Both the position numbers and the translations under genes were made by a program. Under the pieces are notes generated by a model. It was given only the letters and a program-made list of their open reading frames with translations, made no database searches and was not told where the DNA came from. From NCBI GenBank assembly GCA_902575715.1, contig CACGSI010000050.1, forward strand, positions 1 to 6,081: a stretch of DNA of 6,081 nt. The letters run 5' to 3'. Source of the stretch: an uncultured SAR324 cluster bacterium. Lineage in GTDB: Bacteria > SAR324 > NAC60-12. Shown one piece after another: positions 1-5,672 of the stretch; within the stretch, counting starts at the first letter, position 1; the number at the start of each line of letters is the position of its first letter.

Positions 1-356
1 CAGTAGACCGAGTTTATTACGCCTATTCCCCTAACAAATTTTCAAGTTCCATTGCTCCAAAATTCCTTTCTGGAAGCGGTGGTGTTGTAAGTTTTGTTTT
101 GAAAAATGATACTGAAGACAATTTAAGTAAATTTTATGACGGAGGATTTAAAAATATACTAAAAGCACCCTCTTTAGGTTCTGACAAGACACTTGTGTGT
201 CCTTATTCAATGCTAACTCACTATCATGATAGCGACGATGAACTTAACGAAATTAATCTGCCACGCCATCTAATTCGTATAGCTTCTGGATCAGAAAAAA
301 ACATTAAACCGATAGTCCATGACTTATACTTAGCTCTTAAAAGAACTACAAAGTAA
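1..356 (+). CDS. Cys/Met-metabolism PLP-dependent enzyme, C-terminal fragment (5' end outside window)
   Basis: Frame 3 is open from the window edge (first full codon at base 3) to TAA at 354-356, giving 117 residues. They match the C-terminal domain of the trans-sulfuration family (cystathionine gamma-synthase, cystathionine beta-lyase, O-acetylhomoserine sulfhydrylase, methionine gamma-lyase). Visible landmarks in fragment numbering are SGSGGVVSFVL (23-33), the loop APSLGSDKTLVCPYSMLTHY (55-74), and LIRIASGSE (90-98). Arg92 sits where the family has the arginine that binds the substrate carboxylate. The usual tail is R-L-S-V-G-I/L-E, so ASGSE is a slightly divergent version. The PLP lysine lies upstream and is not visible, so the exact reaction cannot be named. 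A TTG at 99 is simply an internal leucine codon: the homology continues upstream of it. The gene is convergent with tyrS. Family assignment is firm; substrate is unknown. Confidence 0.85.
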   Translation, partial: VDRVYYAYSPNKFSSSIAPKFLSGSGGVVSFVLKNDTEDNLSKFYDGGFKNILKAPSLGSDKTLVCPYSMLTHYHDSDDELNEINLPRHLIRIASGSEKNIKPIVHDLYLALKRTTK

Positions 357-479
357 GACAATTTAACACCTTTCTAAATTTCGACAAAATCATGAATTAT
401 ATAAATAACTACTAAAAACATATTATTGGAAGTAATAAACATAATCGATTAAATTTTAATAATAAAGTAAAAAAAAGGT

Positions 480-502
480 AATAATAAAAGATTATTTTTT
501 TT
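480..502 (+). terminator. Possible intrinsic terminator after the PLP enzyme gene
   Basis: AATAAT (480-485), loop AAAAG (486-490) and ATTATT (491-496) form a 6-bp stem that runs straight into a T tract ending at 502. The position, 124 nt after the PLP enzyme stop, suits transcription from the left. The stem contains only A-T pairs and would be weak, so this is a candidate only. The rest of the 357-633 gap is AT-rich and I see no gene in it. A second small hairpin, AAAG-TAAA-CTTT followed by T's, lies at 574-589. No convincing terminator was seen for tyrS on the opposite strand. Confidence 0.3.
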
Positions 503-633
503 AATTATACAAATTGCGACCACTCTTAAAGTCTTAAAAAAGATTGCAAAATTTTATAAATTGAGAGAGCCATAAAGTAAACTTTTTTTAATTACTCAAG
601 ATTTGGCTGCACAAAACTTTCTAATTTTTATTA

Positions 634-1857
634 TTAATTCCCAATAATAAGTCGATGATATCTCTTTTTTCCTGCTCTCAATAGAATTTCACCCTCCTGC
701 AAATCATTTTTTCCAAGAGAATAATTAGGATTTTCAATCCTTACTTCATTTATATATACTCCCCCTTGTGCTTGTAATCGTCTGGCTTCTCCTTTAGACT
801 TACAAAGTTCCGTCTGCATAAATACATCGAAAATATTAAGCCCAGCAAAAAAAATATCTGCTTCAATAATCGTGGTGGGGACATTAGATTTATCACTTTT
901 TAATGATCCAGAGAAAAGAGACTTGGAGGCCTCTTGAGCACTTATAGCTTCTTCCTTTCCGTGGATTATTGAGGTTGTTTCAAAAGCTAGTTGTTGTTTT
1001 GCTTCACGGATGTCTGAGCCTTTAAGCTGTCCTAGTTGACGAATCTCCTGCATGGGCAGAAAAGTGAATAAGGCAAGAAATTTTTCAACATCTTTATCTT
1101 CAGTATTTACCCAATACTGGTAATATTCATAAGGAGAAGTCCGATTAGAATCAAGCCAGACTGCTCCCTTTTCAGTTTTTCCCATTTTCTTGCCAGAAGT
1201 TGTTGTCAAAAGAGGATACGTCCAACCATATACTTCTTTATGTTCTAACCTTCTGATCAAATCTGTACCAGATATAATATTTGCCCACTGGTCATCGCCA
1301 CCCATTTGAAGTAAACAACCGTAACGTCTATATAATTCCAAAAAATCATATGCCTGCAAAAGCTGATAATTAAACTCTAAAAAACTTAAACCTGATTCAA
1401 GTCTAATTTTATATGTTTCAAAAGATAACATCCTGTTCACAGAAAAATTACGACCAATATTTCTCAAAAAATCAATATAATTTAAATCTCTTAACCATTC
1501 AGAATTATTTACTATAAGACCTTCTTGATTAAGATCTATAAAACGTTCCAGTTGAGGTAAAATACCAGCTATGTTGGAATCCAGTTTCTCTTCAGTCAAC
1601 ATTTTGCGTGTCTCAGTTTTTCCACTTGGATCTCCAATCATTGCAGTCCCACCTCCCATCAAAGCAATAATTCTATGCCCTTTACGTTGCATATGCGCAA
1701 GCCCCATCAATGGTATTAGGTGACCTACATGCATAGAATCAAATGTTGGATCAAAACCTACATAACAACAAATCTTTCTTTCCTTAAGCAGTTTTTTTAA
1801 CTCTTCAGGATGAGTACTTTGTTTATAAAAACCTCTTTCTTTAAGTTCGTCAAGCAT
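634..1857 (-). CDS. tyrS: Tyrosyl-tRNA synthetase (TyrRS)
   Basis: A 407-residue cytoplasmic class I aminoacyl-tRNA synthetase that charges tRNA-Tyr with tyrosine using ATP. The Rossmann catalytic domain begins with YVGFDPTFDS (32-41) and the HIGH signature appears as HVGH (43-46). YQLLQAYDF (164-172) carries the Tyr, Gln and Asp that contact substrate tyrosine in characterised TyrRS, and GGDDQW (186-191) carries a further conserved Gln. The KMSKS loop appears as KMGKT (224-228), close to the KFGKT of E. coli TyrS. The C-terminal S4 RNA-binding domain covers about 341-407, with SKGEARRLQAQGGVYIN at 354-370. Length is normal and all expected motifs are present. ATG at 1857 lies 8 nt after the recR stop, so this is the last gene of a three-gene operon and translation is probably coupled to recR; no Shine-Dalgarno sequence is visible. 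Confidence 0.97.
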   Translation of the reverse strand: MLDELKERGFYKQSTHPEELKKLLKERKICCYVGFDPTFDSMHVGHLIPLMGLAHMQRKGHRIIALMGGGTAMIGDPSGKTETRKMLTEEKLDSNIAGILPQLERFIDLNQEGLIVNNSEWLRDLNYIDFLRNIGRNFSVNRMLSFETYKIRLESGLSFLEFNYQLLQAYDFLELYRRYGCLLQMGGDDQWANIISGTDLIRRLEHKEVYGWTYPLLTTTSGKKMGKTEKGAVWLDSNRTSPYEYYQYWVNTEDKDVEKFLALFTFLPMQEIRQLGQLKGSDIREAKQQLAFETTSIIHGKEEAISAQEASKSLFSGSLKSDKSNVPTTIIEADIFFAGLNIFDVFMQTELCKSKGEARRLQAQGGVYINEVRIENPNYSLGKNDLQEGEILLRAGKKRYHRLIIGN

Positions 1858-1865
1858 TTGATTTA

Positions 1866-2465
1866 TCAGGAATATTTATTTCTTCCAAAAAAAGCTTCAG
1901 TCATAGTTACATCATCTACATACTCTAAGTCCCCACCAGCTGGGATACCACAAGCAAGTCGAGTTATAGAGGCAATATAGTTTGCAAATTCTTGTTGTAG
2001 AAAAAGGGCCGTTGCTTCACCTTTTACAGTTGGGTTTGTTGCAATTATCAATTCTCTTATTTCATTATCATTGACTCGGTCTCTTAATTTTTTTATGTTA
2101 AGTTGCTCAGGTCCAACACCATCTAATGGAGAAATAGACCCCATTAAAACATGATAAACACCTTTGTAAGCTCCGCTCTTTTCAATTGGAAAAATATTGT
2201 TAGGATACTCTACTACGCAAATTTGATTTGCCTCCCGAGTTGGGTTTTGACATATGCTACAAGGATCAATATCCGTAAATCCTGAACAAACAGAACAATA
2301 TTTGATTTGATCTTTAACATTCATTAAGGCATTTGCTAAATTTTTAGTCTCATCATAAGAGTTTCTAAGAATGCTAAATGCTAGTCTTTGAGCTGTCTTT
2401 TGACCAACACCAGGTAAACGAGAAAACTCATAAACCAATCGCTCTAAGGCAAAAGGAAATTTCAT
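1866..2465 (-). CDS. recR: Recombination mediator RecR
   Basis: A 199-residue DNA repair protein of the RecFOR pathway. RecR rings, with RecO (and RecF), help load RecA onto SSB-coated single-stranded DNA at gaps. Domains appear in the canonical order: helix-hairpin-helix LPGVGQKTAQRLAF (17-30), a zinc finger with Cys57, Cys60, Cys69 and Cys72, a Toprim domain from about ICVVEYPNN (82-90) through SPLDGVGP (112-119) and ATNPTVKGEA (142-151), and the C-terminal GIPAGGDLEYVDD segment (173-185). Length matches the family (about 200 residues). Start is ATG at 2465, 6 nt after the upstream zinc-ribbon gene's stop; the TGA stop is 8 nt before tyrS. No Shine-Dalgarno sequence is visible, so coupling within the operon is likely. 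Often recR follows dnaX and ybaB; here it does not, at least within this window. Confidence 0.97.
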   Translation of the reverse strand: MKFPFALERLVYEFSRLPGVGQKTAQRLAFSILRNSYDETKNLANALMNVKDQIKYCSVCSGFTDIDPCSICQNPTREANQICVVEYPNNIFPIEKSGAYKGVYHVLMGSISPLDGVGPEQLNIKKLRDRVNDNEIRELIIATNPTVKGEATALFLQQEFANYIASITRLACGIPAGGDLEYVDDVTMTEAFFGRNKYS

Positions 2466-2471
2466 AATGAA

Positions 2472-2990
2472 TCAAGATTCTACTTCAGGAAAATGAAGAT
2501 TTGGTTGTCGTGCTTCAGTTAAGATTAAACCAAGGGGATCCAGAGTTTTAAGAGACATTTCAAGAGAAAATGCATCCCATTCTTCAGGATAAGGAATTAT
2601 AGGACCATCGACAATATTTTCTAAACGAGCTCTATACTCCTTCTCAGCAGTTTGAAGTCTTTCTAGCATACCAATACCTTTTTTTGCTACAGGTTTTAAA
2701 AATCCAGGAATTTGAGTCCCCTCAAAAAGTTGATCCAAACGTTTGGAATTTCGGAGTGAAATCGTATATTCTGCGCGAACTTCTATCTCGACTTGCTCTT
2801 CTTCTACCATGGTTCCACAATGTTTATGGATTCTACCATTAGGCATTTCTACTTCTGAATACTCTAATGATTTGCATTTGGGACAGTAAAGCCAAGTAAT
2901 TACAGCATGTATCGGGGCATTGCGTTCTTCCTCCTCTTTCTTTGCCCGACGATCCGCAAGGTTAATCACTTTTGCAGAATTGTTACTCAT
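2472..2990 (-). CDS. Zinc-ribbon-like hypothetical protein, first gene of the recR-tyrS operon
   Basis: I do not recognise this 172-residue protein. With ATG at 2990 as start, it opens with a charged segment (NLADRRAKKEEEE, about 10-22), then a probable metal-binding module WLYCPKC...HKHCG, in which Cys36, Cys39, Cys58 and one of His55 or His57 could form a C3H zinc ribbon. These are the only cysteines in the protein. A strand-rich stretch (EEEQVEIEVRAEYTISL) and a helical C-terminal half (about 90-172) follow. No signal peptide or membrane segment is seen, so it should be cytoplasmic. A TTG codon directly upstream (2993) also opens the frame but ATG is the more natural start; neither has a Shine-Dalgarno sequence. 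The stop is 6 nt from recR, so it is co-transcribed with recR and tyrS. Involvement in nucleic-acid or translation-related work is only inferred from neighbours and the zinc-ribbon look. Confidence 0.8.
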   Translation of the reverse strand: MSNNSAKVINLADRRAKKEEEERNAPIHAVITWLYCPKCKSLEYSEVEMPNGRIHKHCGTMVEEEQVEIEVRAEYTISLRNSKRLDQLFEGTQIPGFLKPVAKKGIGMLERLQTAEKEYRARLENIVDGPIIPYPEEWDAFSLEMSLKTLDPLGLILTEARQPNLHFPEVES

Positions 2991-3066
2991 CAATTGGATT
3001 AAGAAATATCAAAACTTTTTAAGAAAGACGAAAAAAATTTTTGGAAATTACTTTATCAAAGATACA

Positions 3067-3095
3067 ATCTTCTCTTATTTTGAAATTTATGTCAA
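3067..3095 (-). promoter_or_regulatory. Candidate promoter for the zinc-ribbon-recR-tyrS operon
   Basis: Read on the minus strand, a perfect TTGACA (3095-3090) is followed after 17 nt by GAAGAT (3072-3067), which matches only three of six -10 consensus bases. The start of transcription would fall about 70 nt before the ATG at 2990. The perfect -35 box and the position favour it; the weak -10 box counts against it. Confidence 0.35.
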
Positions 3096-3245
3096 AATTT
3101 ATTAACATATGAGTGTTAAAATTTATTTTAAAATCAAAATGTTTTAATTTAAGACCAGAACACATTTGTCTGCGAAAATTTTAAAATTTTGAGACCTAAA
3201 ATGAAAACTGATGTTTGAATAAAAAAACTCCGTAATGATTGATAA

Positions 3246-3275
3246 TTGATATATCTCACAAATCTCTTGTATTAT
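3246..3275 (+). promoter_or_regulatory. Candidate upstream sigma70-type promoter
   Basis: TTGATA (3246-3251) and TATTAT (3270-3275) are separated by 18 nt and each matches five of six consensus bases. It points toward the lipoprotein gene and lies about 90 nt upstream of the better promoter at 3336. It could act as a tandem promoter, but in DNA this AT-rich such matches also arise by chance. Confidence 0.35.
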
Positions 3276-3335
3276 TTTCGATTACCAATGCAGATAGTTA
3301 CCTTAGTTTTCCTTTATCAATAATAATTTTTTTCC

Positions 3336-3364
3336 TTGACAGACTCTAAATGATGTTATATCTT
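3336..3364 (+). promoter_or_regulatory. Candidate sigma70-type promoter of the repeat lipoprotein gene
   Basis: A perfect TTGACA (3336-3341) is followed after the ideal 17-nt spacer by TATCTT (3359-3364), a four of six match to the -10 box. Transcription would start near 3371, leaving a leader of about 120 nt before ATG 3491. This is the best-formed promoter in the window. Confidence 0.55.
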
Positions 3365-3480
3365 CAGAATCTGTGCATCCTTATAGACTGAGGACTGGAA
3401 ATATCAAATATAATTGTGAATTTCATACCCAAAAGAGAATAAAAACTATATTCTCAAGTTTGGCTTTTATTATTAGTTAT

Positions 3481-3484
3481 GGAG
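3481..3484 (+). promoter_or_regulatory. Shine-Dalgarno sequence that decides the lipoprotein start
   Basis: GGAG ends 6 nt before ATG 3491, an ordinary spacing. It sits inside the longer frame that begins at ATG 3479 and is too close to ATG 3488 (3 nt). This favours 3491, which also gives a classical MKK signal-peptide start. It is the only clear Shine-Dalgarno motif seen ahead of a gene in this window. Confidence 0.6.
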
Positions 3485-3490
3485 CAAATG

Positions 3491-3862
3491 ATGAAAAAAG
3501 TCCATTTTTTTATATATGTTGTAATTGTTTGTCTTGCCCTCGGTTCGTGTGCAGCAAAATATTCAAAGATTTCAGAGTCAAAAACATTAAATTCTGTTTT
3601 TGTTAATTCAGCAGCAACTAAATCGACCATTGAAAATTCTACTATTGAAGACTCAGCCGTAGAAGGATCAAAAATTATTAAGTCTAAGATTTCTGGTCTT
3701 TCAAAAATTACCAACAATTCAACTATTGAAAATTCTACTATTGAAAACTGTAAAATTTCAAATTCGGTTATTAAAAATAAAACTCTCGTAAATCAAACCG
3801 TTATTAATTCTGTAATACAAGGACCTGAAAAAGAAAAAGAAGCTGACAAAGAAGAAGATTAG
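3491..3862 (+). CDS. Pentapeptide-like repeat lipoprotein
   Basis: A 123-residue protein (from ATG 3491; ATGs at 3479 and 3488 are in frame) that I cannot assign to a named gene. MKKVHFFIYVVIVCLALGSC is a lipoprotein signal peptide with lipobox LGSC; Cys20 would be lipidated and Ala follows it, so outer-membrane sorting is expected in a Gram-negative. From residue 25 to 111 the chain parses into about 17 five-residue units of the form S-x-I-x-N, for example STIEN, STIED, SKIIK, STIEN, CKISN, SVIKN, with single-residue slips near residues 70 and 76. Small residue at position 1 and aliphatic at position 3 match the i-2 and i positions of pentapeptide repeats, which fold as a right-handed beta-helix; here Ile replaces the usual Leu/Phe. 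The tail (112-123) is a charged PEKEKEADKEED. A short envelope-anchored rod or spacer is a reasonable inference; function is unknown. Confidence 0.8.
   Translation: MKKVHFFIYVVIVCLALGSCAAKYSKISESKTLNSVFVNSAATKSTIENSTIEDSAVEGSKIIKSKISGLSKITNNSTIENSTIENCKISNSVIKNKTLVNQTVINSVIQGPEKEKEADKEED
3629..3745 (+). repeat. 21-bp perfect direct repeat within the lipoprotein gene
   Basis: The same 21 bases, beginning ATTGAAAATTC, occur at 3629-3649 and 3725-3745. Each copy encodes IENSTIE in the same frame. The copies are 96 nt apart, which is 32 codons rather than a multiple of five, because two single-residue slips lie between them. This suggests duplication or exchange of repeat modules inside the gene. 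Confidence 0.85.
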
Positions 3863-4204
3863 ATCAATTTTAAATTTTTTATTTGCATAGATTCCTAAAA
3901 AAAACTATTAAAGTAATTTTTTGCCTCTATTAGAATTTTTGTTACTTCTTCAATTTTTGATTTTTTTTCTAATTTCTATGTATATACTAATAGTTTAGAA
4001 ATTTAATTTTCTCGTTCTTTAACTAAAGGTACTAGAATTGAATTTTTCTAATTTACTACTTTTCTTATCCTATCAAATTTAAATCTTCCGCCTAAAAATT
4101 TTTTGAATATCCCGCCAATGGAATTATGAAATGTCTTTAAAAAAAAATTACTGGGAAAAGAATAATATGTTTCGAATCACGTAAACAAACTGATAAAATT
4201 TATT
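3863..4204. other. AT-rich intergenic region, no gene found
   Basis: This 342-nt stretch lies between the lipoprotein stop and the MORN gene. It is dominated by T and A runs and every frame is broken by stops. Weak promoter-like matches are present: TTGATT (3957-3962) with TATATA (3981-3986) after 18 nt or TATACT (3983-3988) after 20 nt, and an extended -10 motif TG-A-TAAAAT at 4191-4199 immediately before the MORN start. No strong terminator with a GC-containing stem was seen after the lipoprotein gene. A short open stretch on the minus strand around 4052-4176 lacks a start codon. Confidence 0.5.
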
Positions 4205-5251
4205 TTGAAATACATCTTATTTTTTATTTTTATACAAGTTTTTTCTAACAATATTTTTGGAAAACCAAAAAAATATAATTTTTTAAAAAGTGATAATACG
4301 TCAAATTCTATTCTGGTTTTGAGAAATAGTGTCTTCCTCAATTTTGAAAAAATTATTTTTTCTAGTGGGAATATATTTAAAGGAGAGATTAAGGACGGTA
4401 AATATAACGGACTTGGAATTTTTATTTGGATAGATGGAAGAAAATATGAGGGAATATTTGAAAATGGGAAAAAACATGGACATGGTAAGTGGAGTTCAAA
4501 TAATGGAGAATATTTTGTTGGTGAATGGAAAAATGGAATAAAAAACGGTCATGGCATCTTCACTTATCCGGATGGTAGCAAATATATAGGAGAATGGAAA
4601 AATGGTATAAAATCTGGACAAGGAATTTTTTACTCGTCACTAGGTGAAAAGTATAATGGTGAATGGAAAAATGGAATAAAAAATGGATACGGAACAGAGA
4701 TCCAATCTAGTGGAGAAAAATATGTTGGAGAGTTCATAAAAGGGAAAAAACATGGACTTGGCACTCAAACATTTAAAGATGGAAGTAAATATATAGGAGA
4801 GTGGAAATACGGAGAATTTAATGGAAATGGGGACCTCTTATCTCCAGATGGTCAAAAATATGTCGGAGAATGGGAAAATGGGACATATCATGGATATGGT
4901 GAATATATTTTTGGTAAAGGTAAATGGTACGGAGACAAATATATTGGAAAATTTAAATTTGGTAAAAAACATGGCCAAGGAAAATATTTTTTTTCTGACG
5001 GGAGAAAATACATAGGTGAATTCATTAAAGGTAAAAAACATGGATTTGGTACTTTTACAAATCCTAATGGAGGAAAATATGAAGGTGAATTCATTAAAGG
5101 GAAAAAACACGGAGAGGGAACTATCACATCAAGAATTGGCAACAAATATATTGGAGAATATAAAAATGGGAAGTTTTGGAATGTATCAATTTATAATAAA
5201 GAAGGAGGATTTCTAGGCAAAATTGTTAATGGTAATATAGAAAATAATTAA
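4205..5251 (+). CDS. Exported MORN-repeat protein
   Basis: A 348-residue protein starting at TTG 4205; no ATG or GTG is available in frame back to the stop at 4163, and there is no internal methionine. Residues 1-19 (KYILFFIFIQVFSNNIFG after the start) resemble a Sec signal peptide, so export is likely. After a linker (20-57), eleven MORN repeats of the form Y-x-G-E-[WF]-x-x-G-x-x-x-G-x-G run from 58 to 314 with a 23-residue period; unit 8 (219-245) carries a 4-residue insertion, and a degenerate twelfth unit plus a fragment end the protein. MORN repeats fold as a curved beta-sheet and serve as interaction or membrane-associated scaffolds; no enzymatic domain is fused here. The repeat part is Lys- and Gly-rich and free of Cys. 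No Shine-Dalgarno sequence is visible. The family call is firm; binding partner and role are unknown. Confidence 0.88.
   Translation: MKYILFFIFIQVFSNNIFGKPKKYNFLKSDNTSNSILVLRNSVFLNFEKIIFSSGNIFKGEIKDGKYNGLGIFIWIDGRKYEGIFENGKKHGHGKWSSNNGEYFVGEWKNGIKNGHGIFTYPDGSKYIGEWKNGIKSGQGIFYSSLGEKYNGEWKNGIKNGYGTEIQSSGEKYVGEFIKGKKHGLGTQTFKDGSKYIGEWKYGEFNGNGDLLSPDGQKYVGEWENGTYHGYGEYIFGKGKWYGDKYIGKFKFGKKHGQGKYFFSDGRKYIGEFIKGKKHGFGTFTNPNGGKYEGEFIKGKKHGEGTITSRIGNKYIGEYKNGKFWNVSIYNKEGGFLGKIVNGNIENN
4376..5146 (+). repeat. 69-bp tandem repeats encoding the MORN units
   Basis: Eleven 69-bp units (one expanded by 12 bp) match the protein repeats. Some are nearly identical at DNA level: a run of about 30 bases starting GGTGAATTCATTAAAGG at 5015 recurs exactly 69 bp later at 5084 with very few changes, and a diverged copy lies near 4726. 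Units 3, 4 and 5 share the different core EWKNGIK, so two subfamilies of repeat have spread in blocks. Confidence 0.85.
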
Positions 5252-5607
5252 TTTTTTGGTGTTCTTGAAGAATGGTGAAGTTTTATAGGGTTTTCACTTG
5301 ATGGATTAACGAGAAATGAAAATCTTGCAGAAATTTTTTCCATCTTACCAAAGATGAAAATATAATCTCCACAAAGAGAATATAAACTTTTGCTAAATTC
5401 TTTCTCGAAAACCGAATCAAAAATTATTTCAACTGAAACTTTTTGATTTATAAGGACATTATAAAAATAGTCTTTTATCTTTTTGTGATCAGATAAAATT
5501 TGATCCGAGAATGTTGGAATCAGAATACTGTCTTTATCATAAAGATTTAAAATCCCAGAAAGATTTGCATCGTTAAAATTTTGATTCCAATTTTTTAGAA
5601 TTTCCAT
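5248..5607 (-). CDS. Small SnoaL/DUF4440-like (NTF2-fold) protein
   Basis: A 119-residue protein from ATG 5607 (an in-frame GTG at 5616 would add three residues; neither start has a Shine-Dalgarno sequence). The opening W-N-x-x-F-N-D-A-N-L-S-G-I-L-N-L-Y-D and the following SILIPTFSD resemble the NTF2-like superfamily, especially the SnoaL/DUF4440 and CaMKII-association-domain-like group, where a helix leads into the phrase 'YxxDSILxPTxS'. The ending KLHHSSRTP matches the closing strand HHHSSxxP of that group. These are small cone-shaped folds used as enzymes, binding domains or oligomerisation modules, and the ligand cannot be predicted. There is no signal peptide. It lies 63 nt downstream of the cupin gene on the same strand and may be co-transcribed with it. 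Its stop overlaps the MORN gene's stop by 4 nt. Confidence 0.7.
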   Translation of the reverse strand: MEILKNWNQNFNDANLSGILNLYDKDSILIPTFSDQILSDHKKIKDYFYNVLINQKVSVEIIFDSVFEKEFSKSLYSLCGDYIFIFGKMEKISARFSFLVNPSSENPIKLHHSSRTPKN

Positions 5608-5651
5608 AGAGATCACATCAATTTAAAAAAAATAAATTTATTTATTTATCG

Positions 5652-5672
5652 AAAAAATCAAACTGATTTTTT
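5652..5672 (-). terminator. Hairpin after the cupin gene, possible attenuating terminator
   Basis: AAAAAATCA (5652-5660) and TGATTTTTT (5664-5672) form a perfect 9-bp inverted repeat around a 3-base loop. On the minus strand the stem begins inside the cupin stop codon and ends in six U's. Only two G-C-containing steps lie in the stem, so termination would be partial at best; the symmetry means it could work in either direction. Confidence 0.35.

Larger units (their letters stand above)
2991..3478. other. Divergent intergenic region, no gene found
   Basis: These 488 nt separate the minus-strand recR operon from the plus-strand lipoprotein gene. No coding frame with sensible content or RNA gene was recognised. 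The region holds the promoter candidates listed separately for both directions. It also contains the 16-bp perfect palindrome AAAATTTTAAAATTTT at 3175-3190, which may be mere AT-richness or a binding site. Close to the lipoprotein gene, GAGAATA (3435-3441) and TATTCTC (3449-3455) can form a 7-bp hairpin with a 7-nt loop in the leader, ending about 35 nt before the preferred start codon. Confidence 0.6.

Noticed and set aside
99..356. Complete 85-aa gene starting at TTG 99
   Set aside because: The frame is open to the window edge and the upstream codons continue the same family homology (SGSGGVVSF), so this is the tail of a larger PLP enzyme gene.
561..608. Terminator for tyrS formed by TTGAG/CTCAA or AGCCA/TGGCT pairs
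   Set aside because: Five-base stems with long loops that compete with each other and no U tract following on the tyrS strand.
3282..3334. Small RNA between the two tandem promoters, ending in a T run near 3326-3333
   Set aside because: No convincing stem precedes the T run; only four-base GATA/TATC complementarity was found.
3373..3606. 77-aa open frame on the plus strand
   Set aside because: It overlaps the lipoprotein gene in another frame, has no recognisable content, and covers its leader and signal-peptide region.
3454..3717. 87-aa open frame antisense to the lipoprotein gene
   Set aside because: The repeat structure of the plus-strand gene keeps the opposite frame open; the product resembles nothing and has no start signal.
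4052..4176. Possible gene relic on the minus strand (about 40 codons including HNSIGGIFKKFLGGRF)
   Set aside because: No start codon, stops on both sides, and no family recognised; the length is compatible with chance.
4838..5145. Open frames of 85-90 aa antisense to the MORN gene, and plus-strand frames at 4821 and 5016
   Set aside because: These are periodic shadows of the 69-bp repeats, with repeated Phe/Ser-rich or Met/Lys-rich nonsense.
4376..5146. Regular 69-bp repeats as a CRISPR-like array
   Set aside because: The repeats are in one coding frame, contain no unique spacers, and translate to MORN units.
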